Shown here piece by piece: positions 4,355 through 5,451 of a DNA stretch of 5,451 nt (its first letter is position 1; the number at the start of each line of letters is the position of its first letter). The notes beneath the pieces were generated by a model. That model saw only the letters and a program-made list of their open reading frames with translations, searched no databases and had not been told where the DNA came from. The stretch lies in contig JAGGTO010000076.1 of NCBI GenBank assembly GCA_021163705.1, positions 1 to 5,451 of the forward strand. The letters are read 5' to 3'. This stretch comes from Thermoplasmata archaeon. Its GTDB lineage: Archaea > Thermoplasmatota > Thermoplasmata > Thermoplasmatales > Aciduliprofundaceae. The position numbers and the translations under genes were made by a program.

Positions 4355-5179
4355 TTAGAAAACACAGCAGGTTTCTCGTATTTCAACCTTTATATTTTTC
4401 CCTTTTATATATCGCAAGGTTTTTAGAGATGGAAGAGCTATACCTTTATATCCAAGATCAACAGCAAGCTTTTCAATTTCTATCATTTTGCGAGGTCTCA
4501 TACATCCAAGCACCAGTTTTTCAGGATTAATTTTCTCAGATGCATAGATAAGGATTTCCTTTACCTCTTCCTCATCAATTTTCACATTTTCCATAGGTGT
4601 GCCCTTAGTAGGTATAAGAACTATAAGCACAAGATTGGAGAAATTTTTAAGCTTGGAAATGTGATCTATGGCTCTCCATTCTCCCTCTATCTTGCCGAAA
4701 TCCAGCCCAATAATTATGTGAGGAGAGTAGGATAATCCTGATTTCTCTAGAACTCTGAGAGCGTGAAAATAATCCTCTCTCGTTCTCTCTATTCCAATAA
4801 CCCTTTTTACAGTTTCGGTGGAGCCAATTATATCTATGGAGATTTGATGAGGTGCCATAAATTTTAGATACCCTATATCCTCTTCATCGATTAGCCCGGT
4901 GTGCACATTTATGAGAAGCTTTGTGGTTTCTCTAATCTCTCTCATCACATCAACAAAATTTCTCAGAGGCACTTTCCCAGTGGGCAGAGAACCACCACTC
5001 AGAAGAAATCCATTTATCTTATTTTTATTCTCCTCTACAAATTTTTTAAGCTCTTCTGGATTTCTCGCAGGTATCATATGCCTAAGATAGTGGCCCATAC
5101 AGTGCTTACATTTCAGCGTGCAGAATCTTCCAGTGATAGAAAGCGATGGAAATTTGTTTCCAGGAATATACGCCAGCAT
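4355..5179 (-). CDS. Radical SAM protein, biotin-synthase-like archaeal family (COG1856 type)
   Basis: A 274-residue radical SAM enzyme. The [4Fe-4S]-SAM motif is FCTLKCKHC with Cys20, Cys24 and Cys27 (CxxxCxxC). The glycine motif LSGGSLPTG (60-68) binds SAM, and later barrel strands such as QISIDIIG (112-119), HIIIGLDFG (154-162) and VLIVLIPTKGTP (184-195) complete a TIM-barrel core. Additional cysteines are Cys226 in LGCMRPR and the vicinal pair Cys271-Cys272 three to four residues from the end (ETCCVF), candidates for a second Fe-S cluster. The overall pattern matches the archaeal group described as uncharacterised homologues of biotin synthase; I recall similar tails in that group. Relatives of this type include sulfur-inserting enzymes (biotin and lipoyl synthases, including a two-protein archaeal lipoyl synthase), but no partner gene is present here, so the reaction is left open. 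The ATG lacks an SD; a TATA-like box at 5199-5210 gives leaderless spacing. Confidence 0.88.
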   Translation of the reverse strand: MLAYIPGNKFPSLSITGRFCTLKCKHCMGHYLRHMIPARNPEELKKFVEENKNKINGFLLSGGSLPTGKVPLRNFVDVMREIRETTKLLINVHTGLIDEEDIGYLKFMAPHQISIDIIGSTETVKRVIGIERTREDYFHALRVLEKSGLSYSPHIIIGLDFGKIEGEWRAIDHISKLKNFSNLVLIVLIPTKGTPMENVKIDEEEVKEILIYASEKINPEKLVLGCMRPRKMIEIEKLAVDLGYKGIALPSLKTLRYIKGKNIKVEIRETCCVF

Positions 5180-5198
5180 CAGTGCTTTATGTGATTCC

Positions 5199-5210
5199 CC
5201 TAAATATTAA
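5199..5210 (-). promoter_or_regulatory. TATA-like promoter of the radical SAM gene
   Basis: On the minus strand TTAATATTTAGG is centred about 26 bp before ATG 5179, which has no SD upstream. This again predicts a leaderless mRNA. Confidence 0.45.
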
Positions 5211-5391
5211 TTGTGGTACTTATTGATTTGTTAATATTTTTTGCTGTGAAGAGGATAGAATACTTTTGAACAAGATACACCACTCCAAAGAGAGGTGAAA
5301 GGAGCTGAATCCAGAAAGCAGAAAAGGAGAAAAGAGATGTAGGTATGAGAAGATACTCTGGAATTTTGATACACGGGGGCTTACACAGAAT
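5211..5391 (+). other. Gene-free purine-rich stretch
   Basis: No convincing gene lies here on either strand. The + strand is strikingly purine-rich from about 5235, including AGAGAGGTGAAAGGAG and GAAAAGGAGAAAAGAG. The minus frames (5200-5397 and 5220-5447) read as low-complexity Ser/Phe/Leu strings, which is what the complement of purine-rich sequence gives. The + frames are broken by stops. Purine bias is common in transcribed strands of thermophilic archaea, so a leader or non-coding RNA on the + strand is possible, but no fold or box motif was found. Confidence 0.3.
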
Positions 5392-5451
5392 ATGCAAAAG
5401 AGGGAAAAATTAAGAGGCAGAGATTTGAAGCTGATAATATTCCACATTTCC
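5392..5451 (+). CDS. Possible N-terminal start of a gene running off the right edge
   Basis: ATG 5392 opens a frame that stays open to the last base of the window (20 codons), beginning MQKREKLRGRDLKLIIFHIS. A basic start followed by a short hydrophobic strand or helix is plausible for a small regulator, but there is too little to name a family. A weak TATA-like AATTTTGA lies about 26 bp upstream and there is no SD. The frame is in fact open from 5299, without an earlier ATG. Another frame is also open from 5370 to the edge but has no usual start codon. The gene would be divergent to the radical SAM gene. Treat as tentative. Confidence 0.25.
   Translation, partial: MQKREKLRGRDLKLIIFHIS

Noticed and set aside
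4901..5194. Plus-strand 97-codon frame over the radical SAM N-terminus
   Set aside because: It covers the CxxxCxxC region in reverse and has no domain or promoter of its own.
5200..5447. Two overlapping minus-strand frames rich in Ser, Phe and Leu, possibly membrane proteins
   Set aside because: Their hydrophobicity follows from the purine-rich opposite strand; one needs a TTG start, neither has an SD, and both overlap each other and the radical SAM promoter region.
1..5451. CRISPR array, insertion sequence, riboswitch or C/D box RNA
   Set aside because: No spaced direct repeats, transposase motifs, terminal inverted repeats or paired C/D boxes were seen. The TGATG strings match SD or coding contexts.

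Overview
This window looks like a compact, AT-rich chromosomal stretch of a euryarchaeon. Archaeal signs seen directly are a type II tRNA-Leu with no encoded CCA, TATA-like boxes about 25-28 nt upstream of several start codons (leaderless transcripts), and GGTGAT Shine-Dalgarno (SD) sites that fit the archaeal 16S 3' end. The gene content also points that way: a UPF0147 protein, a stand-alone Lrp/AsnC ligand-binding domain and a biotin-synthase-like radical SAM protein are typical archaeal families. A Thermoplasmata or Aciduliprofundum (DHVE2)-like source is my guess from the combination; it is an inference and was not checked against any database.

Layout. The left part (1-1701) reads on the + strand: the C-terminal end of a probable DNA methylase, a metallo-beta-lactamase-fold hydrolase of the dihydropteroate-synthase-like group, a short TrmO/TsaA-type tRNA methyltransferase, and tRNA-Leu(GAG). 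The right part (1923-5179) reads on the - strand, in transcription order: radical SAM protein, stand-alone Lrp/AsnC ligand-binding protein, UPF0147 protein, MarC-family membrane protein, and an M24 creatinase/prolidase-fold protein. The two halves converge on a roughly 220 bp intergenic stretch (1702-1922) holding the tRNA terminator and degraded-looking coding remnants. The right edge (5180-5451) holds the radical SAM promoter, a purine-rich stretch with no convincing gene, and possibly the first codons of a + strand gene running off the window.

Working together. The genes look like single housekeeping units or small operons, not one pathway. The clearest operon is the Lrp-like sensor followed by UPF0147, whose SD overlaps the sensor's stop codon. 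MarC and M24 each have a TATA-like element at leaderless distance in gaps of 32 and 36 nt, so they may be transcribed independently or by readthrough.

Points most worth attention. The M24 protein has lost most canonical dinuclear-metal ligands (Asp to Ser, Asp to Glu, Glu to Ser) and resembles creatinase in these positions. Three genes (hydrolase, Lrp-like, UPF0147) have an in-frame start-like codon in or upstream of the SD, so a longest-ORF start is wrong for each. The convergent region carries a strong SD plus ATG whose frame runs antisense through the tRNA, and a signal-peptide-like start broken by an in-frame TGA. I found no clear defence system, CRISPR array, IS element or riboswitch, and no definite undescribed system.
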